A stretch of 64,000 bases of DNA from Pirellulales bacterium. GTDB taxonomy: Bacteria > Planctomycetota > Planctomycetia > Pirellulales > JACPPG01. Under the pieces are notes generated by a model that was not told where the DNA came from, made no database searches, and saw only the letters and a list, made by a program, of their open reading frames with translations. Numbering within the stretch: position 1 is the stretch's first letter; each line of letters begins with the position of its first letter. Location of the stretch: the NCBI GenBank assembly GCA_036499395.1, contig DASYDW010000121.1, positions 1 to 64,000 of the forward strand, written 5' to 3'. The position numbers and the translations under genes were made by a program. Shown in pieces: positions 26,569-35,577 of this stretch.

Positions 26569-27831
26569 ATGCCTGGTCTGAACGCGACGTTCCATGCCGT
26601 CCGGTCGATGACCTGCTCACTCGCCACCGGCCTGTCGGCCGAAGACCAGATGGTTCAATCGTGTCCAGAAGCCAGCCCCACAAAATGGCACCAGGCACAC
26701 ACGACGTGGTTCTTCGAGACATTTGTGCTGCGCGAATTTCTGGCAGACTACACGCCGTTTCGCGAAGACTTTCGCTGGCTCTTCAACAGCTATTACAACG
26801 CGCTCGGCGAAGAGATTCCGGACAAAAAGCTGCGGGCATCATTTTCTCGCCCATCGCTCGACGAGATCGTGGCCTACCGGGCCCATGTCGACCGGGAGAT
26901 AGCCAGACTTCTTGCCCGTCCCATTGATGAAGAAGCGACGCGGCGAATCATCCTAGGCTTAAACCACGAGCAGCAACATCAGGAACTCGCGCTGACCGAC
27001 ATCAAGCACGCATTTTTCGCGAATCCTCTCCATCCCTCGTACAAAGCCGACCTTCAGTCCGAAGATCGAGACTCACCAGGCGACAAGCTCCAGTGGCACG
27101 CATTCGACGGAGGGCTGATCGAGATCGGCAATCCGCTCCCTGCCACGACTACAGAAGCCTTTTGCTTTGACAATGAAACTCCTCGACACAAGGTGTATCT
27201 CGAACCGTTTCAAATTGCTAACCGCGAAGCCACATGTGCTGAGTTTCTAGAGTTCATGTCCGAGGATGCCTATGCACGGTCTGAACTCTGGCTCTCTGCC
27301 GGTTGGGACACGGTAAAAGCAACGGGCTGGCGAGCACCTCTCTATTGGCAGCCAGATTCGAGCGACAAGACAGGCTGGCGCATCTTCACGCTACGAGGTT
27401 GGATCGGGCTGTCCGCGCTTCTCAGCGTGCCGGTATGTCACATCAGCTTCTTCGAAGCCGATGCTTTTGCACGCTGGCGCGGCTGCCGACTTCCCACCGA
27501 AGCGGAATGGGAACGTGTGGCAAGTCAGACCCCTACACGTGGAAATCTACTCGACACGGGCAGGCTACATACTGCCCAAGCTCATGGCACGGGCATCGCA
27601 CAACTGTTCGGAGATTGCTGGGAATGGACGGCCAGCCCCTACGTTGGCTACCCGGGCTATAAGCCCCTCCCCGGCGCGCTGGGCGAGTACAACGGCAAGT
27701 TCATGTCCGGCCAGATGGTTTTGCGGGGTGGGTCGTGCGTCACACCGCAAGATCATATTCGCGCGACTTATCGCAATTTCTTTCAACCGGCGACACGCTG
27801 GCAATTCACCGGCATCAGACTGGCAATGTAA
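26569..27831 (+). CDS. egtB: Hercynine oxygenase / ergothioneine sulfoxide synthase EgtB
   Basis: A non-heme iron enzyme joining hercynine to a thiol (gamma-glutamyl-cysteine or cysteine) with O2. The N-terminal DinB-like domain has the iron ligands His44 (WHQAHTTWFFE) and His133/His137 in HEQQHQE. The C-terminal FGE-sulfatase-type domain has LPTEAEWE, FGDCWEWTASPY, GEYNGKFM and VLRGGSC, all characteristic of EgtB. The ATG at 26569 has GGAG seven bases upstream; a TTG start further left is unlikely. egtD follows after 15 bases. No egtA, egtC or egtE is nearby. Confidence 0.92.
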   Translation: MPGLNATFHAVRSMTCSLATGLSAEDQMVQSCPEASPTKWHQAHTTWFFETFVLREFLADYTPFREDFRWLFNSYYNALGEEIPDKKLRASFSRPSLDEIVAYRAHVDREIARLLARPIDEEATRRIILGLNHEQQHQELALTDIKHAFFANPLHPSYKADLQSEDRDSPGDKLQWHAFDGGLIEIGNPLPATTTEAFCFDNETPRHKVYLEPFQIANREATCAEFLEFMSEDAYARSELWLSAGWDTVKATGWRAPLYWQPDSSDKTGWRIFTLRGWIGLSALLSVPVCHISFFEADAFARWRGCRLPTEAEWERVASQTPTRGNLLDTGRLHTAQAHGTGIAQLFGDCWEWTASPYVGYPGYKPLPGALGEYNGKFMSGQMVLRGGSCVTPQDHIRATYRNFFQPATRWQFTGIRLAM

Positions 27832-27846
27832 GAAGGCTTCCCCGTC

Positions 27847-28845
27847 ATGATTAGATGCTCGACCGCGGTCGACTCGACTTGCATCATTTCGTTGGACACA
27901 CGCGACATGCTGATTTCGGAAGTGCGGCGTGGCTTGCGCGCGTGTCCGCGATCTCTCGCGCCGTGGATGTTTTATGACGCCCGCGGATCTCGTCTCTTCG
28001 AGCGAATTACGCAGCTGCCGGAATATTACCCGACGCGCACCGAGCGCACGATTCTCGCGAACTATTGCGACGAAATCATCGTGACCGCTTTTTCCAACAG
28101 GTCACATCCGGTGCGTCTGGTGGAACTCGGAGCAGGCACCGGCTCGAAGACCCTTATTCTGCTCGACGCTGCCGCGAGATCGCAGGCCGAGGTGCGGTAT
28201 CTCCCCGTAGATGTATCGGTCGAGGCGCTCGCCGTGGCTCGCGATACGATCGCCGCATCATCTCCTGACATATATGTAACGCCGATCGTTGCAAACTACG
28301 TCACGCATCCGCCGCAGCTCCCCTCTTTCGATGGCACAACGTTGGCGCTCTATATCGGGTCGAGTATCGGCAACTTCACTCCGGCCGAGGCACGAACCAT
28401 TCTCCGCAATATCGGTAGCCAACTGCAGCCTGGCGACTCGCTTTTGCTGGGAGTGGACATGGTGAAAGATGAGCCGACATTGCTGGCAGCCTATGACGAC
28501 CGGCGTGGCGTCACGGCCGAATTCAACCGGAACATGCTGCATCGTCTCAACCGTGAACTTGCCGCGAATTTTATTCCCAGACACTTTCGCCATCGAGCTC
28601 TTTGGAACCGCGAGCATTCGCGCATCGAGATGCACCTGGAAAGTGCTTGCGACCAACGGGTGTGCATCGCTGCCGCGGACCTTGTTGTGAATTTTGCGAA
28701 AGGCGAGGACATTCATACCGAGAACAGCTACAAATTCACTCGCGAGACCATCCATGATCTTCTGACAGACGCAGGCTTCAACGTCGAACGCACGTGGCAA
28801 GACACGCTCGATTGGTATTCGGTCACCTTAGCCCGCGTTCGGTAA
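27847..28845 (+). CDS. egtD: L-histidine N-alpha-methyltransferase EgtD
   Basis: Trimethylates histidine to hercynine with S-adenosylmethionine, the first step of ergothioneine synthesis. The 332-residue protein has APWMFYDARGSRLFE and ITQLPEYYPTRTE near the N-terminus and the SAM-binding LVELGAGTGSKT at about 91-102. YIGSSIGNF and GVDMVKDEPTLLAAYDD follow, all family signatures. Translation is probably coupled to egtB. Confidence 0.93.
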   Translation: MIRCSTAVDSTCIISLDTRDMLISEVRRGLRACPRSLAPWMFYDARGSRLFERITQLPEYYPTRTERTILANYCDEIIVTAFSNRSHPVRLVELGAGTGSKTLILLDAAARSQAEVRYLPVDVSVEALAVARDTIAASSPDIYVTPIVANYVTHPPQLPSFDGTTLALYIGSSIGNFTPAEARTILRNIGSQLQPGDSLLLGVDMVKDEPTLLAAYDDRRGVTAEFNRNMLHRLNRELAANFIPRHFRHRALWNREHSRIEMHLESACDQRVCIAAADLVVNFAKGEDIHTENSYKFTRETIHDLLTDAGFNVERTWQDTLDWYSVTLARVR

Positions 28846-28991
28846 CAACCGACATGTCCATCCATGTGCCGCTTGGGTTCCTCATCCATCGGCCTCAAAA
28901 AAGGATCGCTGCGACGCTTCGGTAGAACTGAATTCGCCTCGCAGGCGGCTTCTTACTGCCATGATTCGCCAATACACAGGAAAAACCAACA

Positions 28992-29672
28992 ATGAAGATT
29001 CTCATGGTGCTCACGTCGCACGATCAGCTCGGAAACACCGGACGCAAAACCGGCTTCTGGCTCGAAGAATTCGCCGCGCCCTATTTTGTGTTTAAAGATG
29101 CCGGCGTCGACCTGACGCTCGCTTCTCCCAATGGGGGTCAGCCACCTCTCGACCCGAAAAGCGACCTGCCAGGAAATCAAACGCCGGCCATGGCTCGCTT
29201 CAAGAAGGACGCGTCGGCCCAGCAAGCGCTGGCCCATACGATCAAGTTAGAATCAGCCAAATCCGCAGACTTCGACACCGTGTTCTATGTCGGAGGGCAC
29301 GGTCCGCTGTGGGATCTCGCCGAAAGCCCGGTCTCGATCGCCTTGCTCGAGTCGTTCTATAACTCGGGGAAGCCGATTGCGCTCGTATGTCACTCGCCGG
29401 GCGTGCTACGTCACGTGAAATTTCAGGGCGAACCACTCGTCAAAGACAAACGGGTCACCGGCTTTACCGATGAAGAAGAAGAGGGAGTGCAGCTCACTCA
29501 TGTCGTTCCATTTCTGGTCGAAGACGAATTGAAGCGGCTCGGCGCCAAATTCGAGAAGGTTGCCCCCTGGCAACCATTTTCGATTACCGATGGCCGCCTC
29601 ATCACCGGCCAGAACCCCGCCTCTTCGACTTCGGCAGCTCAGGCGCTCTTGAAACTACTGGCAGCGAAATAG
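28992..29672 (+). CDS. DJ-1/PfpI-family protein (class I glutamine amidotransferase-like)
   Basis: A 226-residue protein of the DJ-1/PfpI superfamily, Hsp31/HchA-like branch. The nucleophile-elbow Cys is in ALVCHSPG near residue 135, after the FYVGGHGPLWDL strand. Members act as glyoxalases, deglycases or chaperones. It is preceded by AGGAAAAACCAACA. It follows egtBD on the same strand after 146 bases, so it may belong to the same redox-stress unit, but it is not EgtC. Confidence 0.8.
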   Translation: MKILMVLTSHDQLGNTGRKTGFWLEEFAAPYFVFKDAGVDLTLASPNGGQPPLDPKSDLPGNQTPAMARFKKDASAQQALAHTIKLESAKSADFDTVFYVGGHGPLWDLAESPVSIALLESFYNSGKPIALVCHSPGVLRHVKFQGEPLVKDKRVTGFTDEEEEGVQLTHVVPFLVEDELKRLGAKFEKVAPWQPFSITDGRLITGQNPASSTSAAQALLKLLAAK

Positions 29673-29735
29673 CAACACGCATCGACGGCCGACGAGGCGA
29701 CCTGAACGCACCCAGCCGGCGTAAGACGAACTACG

Positions 29736-31190
29736 TTACTCGCCATCGTCCAAGTAGAGAAGCTCCGCGGCATGCTGGCGGATGAACTCGGCCACTTTTT
29801 TCTCGACTAGATGGTCCCAGTCGTCCTGCCATAACTTTCGATTGATCGCGTTCCTGGCCGATCGATTCGCTGCGTCGTATTGTTGCCACCGCGTTTCAGG
29901 ATCGTGCGGAACAATTTCGCCGGGAAACAGGCGGAATGCTTCCTGAAAGGCTTCGTAGCTGCGCGCGAGGCCAGCCTCTTTGAAGGCCTCGGCCGTGATC
30001 TGCAAATCTGGATCGCCCGGAAGTTCGCCGCCGAAAAGATACTCGAATCCACCATTGCCGATGATGGCCGTCACATGCCAAACCAGCATGACCACGCGTT
30101 CGATCGGTGAATACGCCAAAGCGTCTACCAAGTGATCATATCGGTCGCCGATTTTGGTAAACGTGCCGTTCAACAGGTCCAAATTGTTGGCCTTGGCCAG
30201 CAAGCTCAAAAACGGTGTGTCGCTCTCGTAACGCTCGCGGTTCTTTTGATCTTCATCCTCGGGCGCAGCCTCGTGGTGGTCCCGAACCAGATCCAAAACC
30301 TCGCACCGCGGCATCACGTCACGGATGTTCTGCAAACCTGAATCCGACAGGACGGGTGAACGGAAGCTCAAATGCTCAAGCCCTTGGCATCGTTCGAGTG
30401 ACGGAATCACGTCGTCAGTTACCAAAGGTGTATTCAGGCAGAGCGATTCTAGCTGAAGCAGTTCGCCCACAATCGACACGCCAGCGCCGGTTACGTGCTC
30501 GGACGCGATTTCTAATGACCGTAAACGCGAGAGCGTGCCAAACTGTCGAAGTCCTACATCTGTAAATGGACCTTCAAGATAAAGCGATTCAAGGCTCGTG
30601 AGTCCGCCGATAGAAGCAAGCCCCTCGTCGGTAACACAGTCCAGGCAAACAATCCGTCGCAGCCGTGGCGAGCCTGACAAATGTCGGGCAAAAGCGCCAA
30701 CAACTTTTACAATGTTCGTCACCGACACGCTTTCCAACGTTGCGAGCGCGGCGAGTGGAGCTAAGTCATCGTCACTGAATCTACCACAGTCGATTGCCAG
30801 CTCGACGAGCCTGCGAAGGTTCGCCAGGTGTTGAAACCCACGGCCGCCAAGCTGCTCTCCGCCAAGACTCAGTTCTTGCAGACGCGTCATCCCGGCCAAG
30901 CAAGCCAGGCCCTCCCCCGTGACATGAGGATTCTCTAGTTCCAGCTTTCGAAGCTTCGTCAGCGACCTTAGATGATGAAGCCCCGCATCGGTCACGTCCG
31001 TGTTCTCGAACTGCAACCTGCGCAAATCGTGCAGACAACCAATATGAGCGGCAATTTCGTCGGCGTCCTTATCGCCAGAGAGTGAAACCGCCACGACCCG
31101 CTCTTTTTTATCAAACCAGAAAGATATGTCCCGGGCTTGTAGGTATCTTAGCGCCTCGACGACTTGGTTGGTCTTGCCTGTGCCGCTCAC
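29736..31190 (-). CDS. Leucine-rich-repeat protein with C-terminal DUF4375 domain
   Basis: A 484-residue protein. A short N-terminal head (MSGTGKTNQVVEALRYL...) is shared with the paralogue upstream. About ten ribonuclease-inhibitor-like LRRs follow at about 70-310 (pattern LxxLxxLxLxNxxVTxxGLxxL). The C-terminal 150 residues match DUF4375/DMP19 with VWHVTAIIGNGGFEYLF. No signal peptide, so cytosolic. Such LRR and DUF4375 proteins appear as immunity proteins in toxin arrays; here that role is inferred from the toxin module upstream on the same strand. Confidence 0.7.
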   Translation of the reverse strand: MSGTGKTNQVVEALRYLQARDISFWFDKKERVVAVSLSGDKDADEIAAHIGCLHDLRRLQFENTDVTDAGLHHLRSLTKLRKLELENPHVTGEGLACLAGMTRLQELSLGGEQLGGRGFQHLANLRRLVELAIDCGRFSDDDLAPLAALATLESVSVTNIVKVVGAFARHLSGSPRLRRIVCLDCVTDEGLASIGGLTSLESLYLEGPFTDVGLRQFGTLSRLRSLEIASEHVTGAGVSIVGELLQLESLCLNTPLVTDDVIPSLERCQGLEHLSFRSPVLSDSGLQNIRDVMPRCEVLDLVRDHHEAAPEDEDQKNRERYESDTPFLSLLAKANNLDLLNGTFTKIGDRYDHLVDALAYSPIERVVMLVWHVTAIIGNGGFEYLFGGELPGDPDLQITAEAFKEAGLARSYEAFQEAFRLFPGEIVPHDPETRWQQYDAANRSARNAINRKLWQDDWDHLVEKKVAEFIRQHAAELLYLDDGE

Positions 31191-31229
31191 AACGATCGCC
31201 CCTAAGGTCTGCGTCTAGCGCTCCGCCCT

Positions 31230-31547
31230 CTATTCGATGGGCTCCCACGTCTGCGAGTCGTACCGGCGGCCATTGCGCCAAACTCGGCGGTCCCGGGTCG
31301 GGTCGTTGAGCGAAGGCACGAGCACGTTCACAACACCATCGACTGTATCTAACACCTTTGGGAAAACAAGCTTCTCAACAGGTTCGGCAGCGATCGCGTC
31401 ACGCGCAACCTCGTTGGCCGCACCCACGCGCCCGAGCCAGTATATCCCTGTCCAGCCCGGGCTCTTGAAATTGCCGCCTGCGAAATAGCGTAACGCATCG
31501 ACGGCCGAGGAAGTTACTTGAAGAGCATGCAGCCTGTTCAGCAGCTT
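31230..31547 (-). pseudogene. ORF fragment without start between the two LRR genes
   Basis: About 100 codons with good coding character (FAGGNFKSPGWTGIYWLGRVG, KLVFPKVLDTVDGVVNVLVPSL, ending YDSQTWEPIE). No ATG or GTG lies in the part not overlapping the upstream LRR gene. Longer readings overlap that gene in another frame. It may be the tail of a lost immunity or toxin protein. Confidence 0.4.
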
Positions 31548-32473
31548 TCGTCGTCGGACGGACGGCCCTCGACCAGTTGCAGATTGCAATCCGGCATCGA
31601 CTCTTGCAGCATTTTCATGCCGGTCTGCGTCAGTGCCGAGCGGAATATTCCCAAGTATCGAAGTCCGCGGCAGTGACGCAGCAGGAGCGCACCGGCGTCC
31701 GTCAAACGTGGAGTTCTCAATCCGAGCCATGTCAGTTTCGGCAGGTCGGCGAGCACTGCGATGTCCGCGTCGGTAACGCAATCGGACGTGATGAACAGTG
31801 TTTGCAGATTATGCAGCTGCGAGACTTGTTTGAGCGCCAAGCTTGAATAGGGGCCCACCAAAAACAGTTTTTCTAAGGTGGAGAGGCGCGAAATGCACGA
31901 CACTCCCTCGTCTGTTACCCATTCTCCCGGGGACAGACGTAGAAGGTGTTCGAGCGGTGTTAGAAATCGAGCGTACGTGCCGGTAACTCGTTCATTCTCG
32001 GCCGTCCCGAGTTCTTCAAGAGATATCAAATCGGCCAGCGGCGCTACGTCTGCATCGCAATAAACACCACCGCAAATCTCCAATTCTTTGAGACTCTGAA
32101 TTCGTGAGATGGTGTCAAGTTCGGGGCGACCGAACCCCGGTGAATCAAGCGCCAAGTGCTCAAGCTTCTTCATTCCGACGAGGCACGATAATCCAGCCGC
32201 AGTTACATTTGGGCTTTGCAGAGAAAGTTCGCGCACCTCGCTGAGATTCTGCAACGCGGCCACGCCCTTGTCGGAAATGTCCGTCCCATCGAATATCAGG
32301 TTCCGCACGTCGCGCAGTTGCCCAACGTGGGCCGCAATCTCGTCGGCATTCTTTGCGCGGTAAACCGCCACCTTAACGACACGTTCCTGATCGTCGAACT
32401 CAAAGAACTGATTGCACGTTCGCAAGCACCGCAATGCCGCCACGACCCGTTCTGACTGTCGACCGCCGCTCAT
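31538..32473 (-). CDS. Leucine-rich-repeat protein, paralogue of the DUF4375 neighbour
   Basis: A protein of 311 residues. Its head (MSGGRQSERVVAALRCL..., then KNADEIAAHVGQLRDVRNLIF) aligns with the start of the LRR-DUF4375 protein, showing a tandem duplication. About nine LRRs follow. It ends without a DUF4375 domain. The ATG at 32473 is chosen by alignment with the paralogue. Cytosolic. Probable immunity-type or scaffold protein. Confidence 0.65.
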   Translation of the reverse strand: MSGGRQSERVVAALRCLRTCNQFFEFDDQERVVKVAVYRAKNADEIAAHVGQLRDVRNLIFDGTDISDKGVAALQNLSEVRELSLQSPNVTAAGLSCLVGMKKLEHLALDSPGFGRPELDTISRIQSLKELEICGGVYCDADVAPLADLISLEELGTAENERVTGTYARFLTPLEHLLRLSPGEWVTDEGVSCISRLSTLEKLFLVGPYSSLALKQVSQLHNLQTLFITSDCVTDADIAVLADLPKLTWLGLRTPRLTDAGALLLRHCRGLRYLGIFRSALTQTGMKMLQESMPDCNLQLVEGRPSDDESC

Positions 32474-32536
32474 CGGCAATTTGTTCCACGAGTGCATACG
32501 AAGCAATTCGGCCGTTTCTTATTCCCCAGCCACAAT

Positions 32537-33427
32537 TTACGTAATGTCCTCAGATTTCAGCTGATACACATAACTCTCGCCCGTTTTCCGATTCGTGATC
32601 GTCAACGGGCCGCGGTAGTCGACTGGCGGATGCCAAATCTTGATGCAGAAAGTGGCCGAGTCCGGGATCGAGATATAGCTGATGATCGTGCCATTCTCGT
32701 CGATACCAAACCGTCCAGAGCTAGGCAGGACGCCGGCAAATGCATCAGTAGGATCGTGCACCTCTAGGCAATCATCATCCGCACCGCGAAGCATCAAAAA
32801 GAGCCGAACGTCATCCTCTGTTTTACTTTGCAGCACGCCGACAACGACGAACGGTTGGTTGCGTATCATGTCCAGAGCGTGCGGCAATCGCTGTCGAAGA
32901 AACTCGACCTGCGCTCGCGTCGGCCGGAGCATCGCTTCCTGCGCCGTTATCGCCCGCGGCAGCAGCTCACGAAGAGCATCGGACGGATTAACTCCCAAGG
33001 GCAAACCGCCGAATCGAACCACCTCGGGATAGATCACAATGCTGCACGACGGGGCGTATGCAACTAGCACGACGCGCCAAAATGGATGCCTCCCTAGAAA
33101 CTCCCGTTGGATTCGCCGAATCAGGTCTTCCGTCACGTAGTCAAAATCTGGGTAGACCTCGAGCGTTCGATCATCGGCGCTACTGTGCACAAACATCGGC
33201 GGGTCGGCGATAGGATCAAACGGCTTAAGCTGCGATTGCTGTACGAGCTTCTGAAACCAGGGATTCTCCGCCACGTACAAATGAAAGAACTCGCCATGCT
33301 CAAATTCCGGCACCCCCTCCTGCGAATTCAATACCGGAATGCCACCGGGCCGCTCGTAGCCCAGGTTGTACCATCCTTGGAATTCCTCGAGTGAAGGAAA
33401 TCGCTGTTCTTCTGATAAGGGGGTCAT
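32537..33427 (-). CDS. Hypothetical protein next to the toxin module
   Basis: A 296-residue soluble protein not assigned to a family. Motifs include FPSLEEFQGWYNLGYERPGG, a hydrophobic core VVLVAYAPSCSIVIYPEVVRFG and a beta-rich C-terminus. No signal peptide or membrane helix. It starts 105 bases downstream of the toxin-like ORF on the same strand, the usual place for a cognate immunity gene. That role is inference only. An ATG 45 bases upstream is also possible. Confidence 0.5.
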   Translation of the reverse strand: MTPLSEEQRFPSLEEFQGWYNLGYERPGGIPVLNSQEGVPEFEHGEFFHLYVAENPWFQKLVQQSQLKPFDPIADPPMFVHSSADDRTLEVYPDFDYVTEDLIRRIQREFLGRHPFWRVVLVAYAPSCSIVIYPEVVRFGGLPLGVNPSDALRELLPRAITAQEAMLRPTRAQVEFLRQRLPHALDMIRNQPFVVVGVLQSKTEDDVRLFLMLRGADDDCLEVHDPTDAFAGVLPSSGRFGIDENGTIISYISIPDSATFCIKIWHPPVDYRGPLTITNRKTGESYVYQLKSEDIT

Positions 33428-33531
33428 GCGAGCGAGCCGAAGTGCGAACGCACACGTGTATGCATTGAGCAATGCTAACCAGAGATTCTTCTGACTAGTT
33501 CCTGCCTCTCATGCTAGTATATCACGAATTA

Positions 33532-34521
33532 TTAATCATACGATCGCTTTTGCGCAGCATCGAATGCTTCATCAATGCGTCGCTTGAAATTCAAAGCAGC
33601 CGTGGCGCCGACTCGGGTGATGATCTCCGTGTAAAGACTGTCGTCACCGGTCAGAAGATTTTGCGCCTTGCCAATGTCCCCTCGTTGAAGTGCCGCAAGC
33701 GCATTCTTGTAGTAACTGCTGTCGGCCATAACCTGCAGCCCCTTGATCTCGCCCGCGACAACCTCGCCAACGACATTCGAAAGGACGGCAGCAGCGGCGA
33801 TCGACTGAAAACCTCGGTGCTTCATGTACTTGCGGCCCGCGGCCAACACATCATCCATCTTGCTTGATGTGCCGGCGGCACCCTTCGGCAGCATTTTTTT
33901 AATTGCGTTGTTGTACGACCCAATGACCTCGTGAGGATTCCCTCTAGCGTCAAGTCCTTTCTCCATGTATTCGGCGAATTGCTTCATTTGCTCCTTGGTC
34001 ATGGGTTTTGATGTGGTTATCTTGTTGTCCTTGATGTAACGCTCCATTTGTTTCTTCACTTCCGCACTGTACTCCGGGTGTTTGATTCCCCCGCCAGTGA
34101 CATTTCCATGCGGAGGATTGGTTGGTCCCGAATAGGCACCGGCCGCGTATTGGGCGGCCTCATCGGAAAGAAGTGGGCGAATTTTTTTATCCTGGACAAC
34201 ACCGGTTGGTACCCAATGATGTCCGACTGGCTGGGGCCAAGCAGTCAAACTGGCTGTCGCGTGCCCCGTATCCGAATAGATTGTCGACGAACGGCCATCC
34301 CCTACCTTTCCACTCCCACCCGTCGAGGCCCACCAGCCGGCGTTCGGTGGTCCGCCACGGCGTGGATGCTTTGCAGCGTTCCAGTTTCCTTCGCGTACCG
34401 TCGATGGGCCGCGCCCCGTGATCGCGTTGACAAACGTCTGGACTTCCTCGCGTGTCAGGGATCGATCAAGCCCCGGCGTGACAGGTGCGGTGATCGACTC
34501 GACAAACGCTTTTAGCCCTCT
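33532..34521 (-). pseudogene. Orphan polymorphic-toxin C-terminal module (GHH motif), no usable start
   Basis: An open frame of 329 codons without ATG or GTG near its beginning; the first usable codon is TTG at 34248, inside the domain. The first 90 residues are a linker (LTREEVQTFVNAITGRGPST, GGPPNAGWWASTGGSGKVG) like the pre-toxin parts of Rhs/secreted proteins. The sequence then reads QPVGHHWVPTGVVQDKKIRP, IKHPEYSAEVKKQMERY and KPMTKEQMKQFAEYM, resembling GHH-signature HNH/EndoVII-type toxins. The large N-terminal delivery part is missing, so this is a displaced toxin tip. Confidence 0.6.
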
Positions 34522-34653
34522 TTATCGTTCCGCTTCGGCGTCCTGAGCTTGCCGTCTTTGCAACTCTGCTCTCCACTCAGTCGAAATAGCCGCGAGGAAC
34601 TTTAGCTGGTCCGGATCCATCGGTGATTCGAATCGGCGCTGATCGCGAGGCAT
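34522..34653 (-). CDS. Tiny hypothetical protein upstream of the toxin module
   Basis: A 43-residue helical peptide (MDPDQLKFLAAISTEWRAEL...). The ATG at 34653 has AAAGGGA upstream. Its TAA stop is the very codon that opens the toxin-like frame, so a single nonsense change separates the two in the same frame. It could be a real small gene or the surviving N-terminus of a larger one. Confidence 0.35.
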   Translation of the reverse strand: MPRDQRRFESPMDPDQLKFLAAISTEWRAELQRRQAQDAEAER

Positions 34654-34740
34654 CACACTTCCCTTTCTATTTGTATTGAACGAGCACAGTATCGGAGGAA
34701 CCGACAGCCGCTCGTTCCGCAGCGATTCCGAAGGTCGCAC

Positions 34741-35047
34741 TCGATGGGCGCGATACTGTCACAACGACCGTATCCGAACGCAGACGAGAATCCCATTGTC
34801 CAAATTGGCCAGTTGACGGCGAACGCGCCGCGGCAGTCCGGTTTCGACGGATCGTGGGTGCGCAAGCGGAAAAGTCTTTTAAGAACGATCAGCCCAGCGA
34901 TGTTTATTTCCGCGCTTCTCCACAACGCCGCGACCGCATACCATGCGGGCGGGAAGATTCACAGCGCAACGTCCATCTTCAAGGTCGACGATCGAAATTC
35001 CTCTGATTCTGAATCCCGCTCCGGGCATCTCAAGGAGGCGTCCTGTC
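34741..35047. other. Divergent intergenic region
   Basis: It separates the toxin array (minus strand) from the RclC-like gene (plus strand). It holds AAGGAGG, the RclC-like ribosome-binding site, at its right end. No small gene or hairpin stands out. Confidence 0.4.
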
Positions 35048-35506
35048 ATGGCAAATCTACTGATGGTGATCGGCACGAATGTCGCCCGTTATGGGCTCGT
35101 GATCGTCCTGATCTGGATCGGAGGCATGAAGTTCACCGCCTACGAAGCCCAGGGCATCGAACCGCTCGTGGCCAATAGTCCGTTGATGAGTTGGGCCTAT
35201 AACGTCTTGAGCGTGCGCGACTTTTCGTCAGCCCTGGGCGCGGTGGAAATTGCGATTGGATTGCTCATCGCCCTGCGACCACTGTTGCCTCTAAGTTCAG
35301 CTGTCGGCAGCGGCCTGGCGGCCATGATGTTTCTCACCACGCTCACGTTCCTGATCTCGACGCCAGGCTGGGAGCCAAGTCTGGGCGGCTTTCCGGCTCT
35401 CTCGACCGTGCCCGGCCAATTCGTCCTGAAGGACATCGTCCTCTTGGGAGCGGCCATCTACACCACAGGCGAAGCGTTGCAGGCACCGCGCTTGCGTCCC
35501 ACCTGA
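35048..35506 (+). CDS. DUF417 membrane protein, RclC/YkgB-like
   Basis: An inner-membrane protein of 152 residues with four hydrophobic helices and the DUF417 signatures VLIWIGGMKFTAYEAQGIEPLV, SPLMSWAY and TFLISTPGWEPSLGGFP. In Escherichia coli the homologue RclC belongs to the reactive-chlorine resistance operon with RclA. AAGGAGG lies nine bases before ATG 35048. The flavoprotein gene follows 71 bases later on the same strand, reproducing the rclC-rclA pairing. Confidence 0.8.
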   Translation: MANLLMVIGTNVARYGLVIVLIWIGGMKFTAYEAQGIEPLVANSPLMSWAYNVLSVRDFSSALGAVEIAIGLLIALRPLLPLSSAVGSGLAAMMFLTTLTFLISTPGWEPSLGGFPALSTVPGQFVLKDIVLLGAAIYTTGEALQAPRLRPT

Positions 35507-35577
35507 ACTCATTGAAATGAACCACTCGCGATCCACCGACCGGACCTCGCTCGTCGAGCGATAAAGGGAAAATTACA

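Noticed and set aside
28992-29672. egtC (ergothioneine glutamine amidohydrolase)
   Set aside because: The protein is a class I DJ-1/PfpI type with an internal Cys nucleophile; EgtC is an N-terminal-Cys class II amidotransferase.
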